A stretch of DNA of 8,807 nucleotides from contig JAFAQG010000275.1 in NCBI GenBank assembly GCA_019246575.1, forward strand, positions 1-8,807, in the 5' to 3' direction. The notes beneath the pieces were generated by a model. That model saw nothing but the letters and a program-made list of their open reading frames with translations. It had not been told where the DNA came from and searched no databases. This document shows positions 6,230-8,807 of this stretch, piece after piece (within the stretch, counting starts at the first letter, position 1; each line of letters begins with the position of its first letter). This DNA comes from Acidobacteriaceae bacterium (GTDB lineage: Bacteria; Acidobacteriota; Terriglobia; Bryobacterales; Bryobacteraceae). A program made the position numbers and the translations under genes.

Positions 6230-7102
6230 CTAGCGAAGCTTGTAATGCCTGCCGCGATACATGCCCACGCGCTCCACGTCGCGAATCCGTATCAGCTGAA
6301 CACTGATGTTGTCGCCGCCGTCTCTCTGCTTTGCCAGATCGACCAATTCGGCTGCGGACTCCATCAAATTGCCTGTGTCGCGGACGATTACACGAATGTC
6401 GTCCACGCTGACGGAATTGTGCAATCCATCCGAGCAAATGAGCAGCACATCTCCCGCATAGATCTGGTGCTCGCCGATATCCGCGCTGACGAACATCCCC
6501 GCTCCGATCGACCGGCTGAGCACGTGCGCCGTTTGCGCCGCCGCTGCCTCGCGCGGCGAGATTAATCCCATTCGCAACTGCTCGTTAGGAATGGTGTGAT
6601 CGCGAGTAAGCGCTGCGGCAAACCCTTCGCGGATCAGATAGCACCGGGAATCGCCGACATGAGCGACGACGGCACGATCATACCGGAGCGCGCAGGCCAC
6701 AAGCGTTGTCGCCATAGTGCAGCCGCCTGGACCCGTGCTCATCGCTGTCTCATAAACCTGCGTATTCGCTCGCTGTACCAAACGCGGCAGGATGCTCGTC
6801 AGCGGCTCGCCCGCAAGTGCCTCACGAAATCCGGCGGTCACTGTATCTACCGCAATGCGCGAGGCCACCTCACCCCGCTCATGCCCACCCACACCATCGG
6901 CCAGCACGAACATCCAACCAAGATTTCTCGCCTCTTCCGGCGTGCTTGGTACTGCATGTCCGAGACAATCCTCATTGTGCTCGCGGATCAGCCCGACGTC
7001 CGAGAGTTGCGCGAATTCGATGTCCAACATTGCACTTTCGGAAGCCCGTGCGTTCCGCTCGACTACAAGACTTTGCGGCTCGAACGCGCCAAAGCGAGGC
7101 AT
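6230..7102 (-). CDS. PP2C-family protein Ser/Thr phosphatase (Stp/PrpC type)
   Basis: This is a metal-dependent phosphatase (PPM family) that removes phosphate from Ser/Thr and counteracts the kinase encoded next. It has 290 residues. The metal-site and core motifs are all present: REHNED (40-45), LADGVGGHERGEVAS (67-81, Asp69 and Gly70), the GCTMATTLV stretch (127-135), AHVGDSRCYLI (147-157), LTRDH (165-169), LICSDGL (221-227, Asp225) and GGDNIS (262-267). No membrane segment is seen, so it is cytoplasmic. The family core normally begins near LSDVGLIREHNED, so the first 24 residues (basic, Ala/Arg/Glu-rich) are an extra extension or a mis-called start. The ATG at codon 25 (position 7030) is an alternative, but neither start has a good Shine-Dalgarno sequence. 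The divergent gap upstream holds a palindrome that may control this operon. Confidence 0.93.
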   Translation of the reverse strand: MPRFGAFEPQSLVVERNARASESAMLDIEFAQLSDVGLIREHNEDCLGHAVPSTPEEARNLGWMFVLADGVGGHERGEVASRIAVDTVTAGFREALAGEPLTSILPRLVQRANTQVYETAMSTGPGGCTMATTLVACALRYDRAVVAHVGDSRCYLIREGFAAALTRDHTIPNEQLRMGLISPREAAAAQTAHVLSRSIGAGMFVSADIGEHQIYAGDVLLICSDGLHNSVSVDDIRVIVRDTGNLMESAAELVDLAKQRDGGDNISVQLIRIRDVERVGMYRGRHYKLR

Positions 7103-7119
7103 GTCACTCTAGAACTTCC

Positions 7120-7149
7120 ATGCTAGTTGCTGGAAACCTCAAGCGCCAA
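7120..7149 (-). promoter_or_regulatory. Possible promoter of the phosphatase-kinase operon
   Basis: On the minus strand, TTGGCG (7149-7144) and TAGCAT (7125-7120) are separated by 18 nt and end about 18 nt before the phosphatase ATG at 7102. The match to sigma-70 boxes is moderate. The -35 element overlaps the left arm of the palindrome at 7147-7165, which would suit repression by a bound dimer. This is a visual match only. Confidence 0.3.
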
Positions 7150-7165
7150 TCGAAAATTTCGATTG
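7147..7165. promoter_or_regulatory. Perfect 19-bp palindrome, candidate operator
   Basis: CAATCGAAA-A-TTTCGATTG is a perfect inverted repeat with 9-bp arms around one central base. It sits between the divergent phosphatase-kinase operon and the receptor gene. An additional half-site CAATCG occurs at 7177-7182, exactly 30 bp from the first, or about three helical turns. Arms of this length without mismatch, in a short divergent promoter region, are typical of a site for a dimeric repressor. No regulator gene is present in the window, so the protein is unknown. As RNA the stem would have a one-base loop and could not fold fully, which favours a DNA site. Confidence 0.5.
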
Positions 7166-7232
7166 TGTTTATTCCCCAATCGGCCGCCGTCTCGTTCGTA
7201 ATCTGCTGGTGCACGTCGCTCCCACGACCAGA

Positions 7233-7245
7233 TATGATTTATCAT
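7233..7245 (+). promoter_or_regulatory. Possible -10 box with small palindrome before the receptor gene
   Basis: TATGAT (7233-7238) resembles a -10 box, 32 nt before the ATG at 7271. It overlaps a 5-2-5 palindrome ATGAT-tt-ATCAT (7234-7245). No good -35 hexamer lies 16-18 nt upstream. AAGGGG at 7254-7259 is a candidate ribosome-binding site, with a rather long 11-nt spacing. Confidence 0.3.
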
Positions 7246-7270
7246 TTGTCGTCAAGGGGCCTCTAACAAC

Positions 7271-8807
7271 ATGCTGCAATCCGAAAAGCTTGATGGGCAT
7301 CTGCATTTTGCGGTTCTCCTTTTCCTCGCTGCCGGTACTGCGTTCTCCCAAACACAAGCCATTAACGGCAGTATTCGAGGTCGCGTCACTGACCCAACCG
7401 GCAGTCCGATACCGCAGGCTCGCGTTGCCGTCGAAAACACCCAAACAGGTTTCTCGCGCTCAGTCGATACGCCGGACGACGGCTACTATTCCTTCCCCAA
7501 CTTGCCGCTCGGAGTGTATTCAGTTACGGTTCAAAAGGCTGGATTCGAAACGCAGAAACATACCGACGTAGCAATCGACGCCGGGACGGAAGCCGTCATC
7601 GATGCCGAACTCAGAGTCGGCGCAACCAGCACGTCTATCGAGGTAAGGGGGGGCGCTCCTGTGGTCGAGCCCGCACGAACGAACATTGGCCGCGTTATTA
7701 CGCATACGGAGGTCGACAACCTTCCGCTGACCTCGCGCAATCCGTACAATTTCATATTGTTTCAGCCTGGAATCAGCGGCCATCCCAACGCGGAGCTCGG
7801 CGTTCCCCGGCTCGTCAACACCACGGGTTTGACCGACCGCATTAATTACCAGATGGACGGCATGGCCGCCACTGAAAGCGACCGCTACGGTTTGCGGCTC
7901 TTTCCCATCGCAGATGTGTATGTCGGCGAGGTACAGACGATTTCGAACAGCTTTACCCCTGAGTTCGGATACACGTCCGGCGATATCTACAACGTGATCA
8001 CCGGTTCGGGCACGAATCAGTTTCATGGAGAGTTCCAATACATCGGCCGGCCCACCGACGCGAGCGCGCGGCCGCCGTTACTGGGAACAAAGCCGAAACC
8101 GGATTTGACCCTAAACGACGAATCCGTCAATGCCGGAGGTCCCATCATCAAGGACCGGCTGTTCCTCTTCGGAGCCTACGAGCATGTCACGCGCGGCTTT
8201 CCGCAGCCCAACACAATCTCCACAACTGCTGCGGCGCAGCTCGGCATCGCATCCAATCTGCTCGCAACGGCTCCCAGCGTGCAGCATGCGCATTTCGCCG
8301 ATGTCCGTGCCGATTGGCAGATCAGCCAGAAGCACCAGGTCTTCGTCCGCCTGAATTACTTTCGCAATACTTATCCGTTCAATACAAACGTCGGGGGACA
8401 GTTCGCGCTCGATGCCGCTTCCGACTTTCGCGATCGCGCCTACATTGCAGGCGCGCAACTTCTTTCAACCTTCTCGCCAAACGTCTTGAACGAGCTCCGC
8501 GTATCCGAGCCATACCGCAATGAGCGTCACATTCCAAATGCACTGACAGGCACGGGACCGGTCATCAATATTCCGGGCGTTGCCAATTTCGGCGGATCCA
8601 ACGCCGTCGGCGATGTCTTCGCGGAGAAGAATCAAAGCTTCAACGACAACCTGACCGTCATTCGTGGCGGGCACACGTTCAAAGCAGGTTTTGGCTTACA
8701 GCACATTCTCGATAACCAGTTAAGCGACACTTATAGTCAATACAATTTCCCGACGATTCAGAGTTACCTGAACGCGAAATCCGGTGCGAGTCCGTTTGGC
8801 TATACCA
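7271..8807 (+). CDS. TonB-receptor-like outer-membrane protein with N-terminal carboxypeptidase-regulatory-like domain (partial, 3' end missing)
   Basis: The frame opens at ATG 7271 and runs without a stop to the window end, giving 512 codons of what is normally a protein of about 1,000 residues or more. A signal peptide (about 1-26, hydrophobic core FAVLLFLAAGTAF, then SQTQA) is followed by a carboxypeptidase-regulatory-like beta sandwich (about 32-118, starting GSIRGRVTDPTGSPIPQARV, with GYYSFPNLPLGVYSVTV), a plug-like domain (about 122-250, with TEVDNLPLTSRNPYNF, YQMDGM and VITGSGTNQFHGE), and the beginning of an outer-membrane beta barrel (NAGGPIIKDRLFLFGAYE and following aromatic-rich strands). 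This architecture is greatly expanded in Acidobacteriota and is thought to import or sense oligosaccharides or other large ligands; the ligand is unknown. No TonB box could be identified. It is divergent from the phosphatase gene. Confidence 0.92.
   Translation, partial: MLQSEKLDGHLHFAVLLFLAAGTAFSQTQAINGSIRGRVTDPTGSPIPQARVAVENTQTGFSRSVDTPDDGYYSFPNLPLGVYSVTVQKAGFETQKHTDVAIDAGTEAVIDAELRVGATSTSIEVRGGAPVVEPARTNIGRVITHTEVDNLPLTSRNPYNFILFQPGISGHPNAELGVPRLVNTTGLTDRINYQMDGMAATESDRYGLRLFPIADVYVGEVQTISNSFTPEFGYTSGDIYNVITGSGTNQFHGEFQYIGRPTDASARPPLLGTKPKPDLTLNDESVNAGGPIIKDRLFLFGAYEHVTRGFPQPNTISTTAAAQLGIASNLLATAPSVQHAHFADVRADWQISQKHQVFVRLNYFRNTYPFNTNVGGQFALDAASDFRDRAYIAGAQLLSTFSPNVLNELRVSEPYRNERHIPNALTGTGPVINIPGVANFGGSNAVGDVFAEKNQSFNDNLTVIRGGHTFKAGFGLQHILDNQLSDTYSQYNFPTIQSYLNAKSGASPFGYT

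Noticed and set aside
6161..6565. 134-codon plus-strand frame
   Set aside because: It is antisense to the phosphatase and kinase starts, whose motifs are unambiguous.
7520..8038. 172-codon minus-strand frame
   Set aside because: It is antisense to the plug and regulatory domains of the receptor, which reads open in its own frame to the window end.

Overview
The window is GC-rich bacterial chromosome and most likely comes from an Acidobacteriota member of the Solibacter/Bryobacter type. This is inferred from gene content. It carries a large outer-membrane receptor with an N-terminal carboxypeptidase-regulatory-like domain (a family strongly expanded in that phylum), a PknB-type Ser/Thr kinase with a PP2C phosphatase, and a secreted DUF5060/DUF4038-type glycosidase. 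No transposase, integrase, phage gene or CRISPR array was found.

Layout. Positions 1-160 hold three copies of a degenerate direct repeat (core TTCGTTTSGCAAAA) at 56-59 nt spacing; the array may continue beyond the window. Next is an unrecognised 210-residue gene on the minus strand (160-792), with two tandem hairpins in its leader. Across a 295-nt divergent gap, a plus-strand run of closely packed genes begins: a secreted glycosidase (1088-2860), tsaB (2857-3546, GTGA overlap), tRNA-Thr(UGU) (3583-3658), an unannotated 59-residue two-helix membrane protein (3682-3861), and an Amt ammonium transporter (3858-5147, TTGA overlap). No gap in this run exceeds 36 nt, and no intrinsic terminator is visible inside it, so it could be one transcript with a tRNA embedded in it.

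A convergent 74-nt gap without a convincing terminator separates amt from a minus-strand pair: a PP2C protein phosphatase (6230-7102) followed by a membrane-anchored Ser/Thr kinase (5222-6187). These are a writer/eraser pair for protein phosphorylation. Divergent from the phosphatase, across 168 nt that contain a perfect 9+1+9 palindrome, lies the start of a TonB-receptor-like outer-membrane protein (7271 to the window end, still open).

How the genes may work together. TsaB is part of the machinery that makes t6A37 on tRNAs decoding ANN codons. The tRNA directly downstream is such a tRNA, with U36 and A37. The small membrane protein sits where a PII (glnK) gene often sits next to amt, and its translation appears coupled to amt. 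The glycosidase and the receptor fit a polymer-scavenging, carbohydrate-using lifestyle. The kinase/phosphatase pair is generic signalling with no visible sensor domain. Nothing here is a clear-cut new system. The best leads are the repeat array at the left edge, the orf59-amt unit, the tsaB/tRNA-Thr adjacency and the palindrome at 7147-7165.
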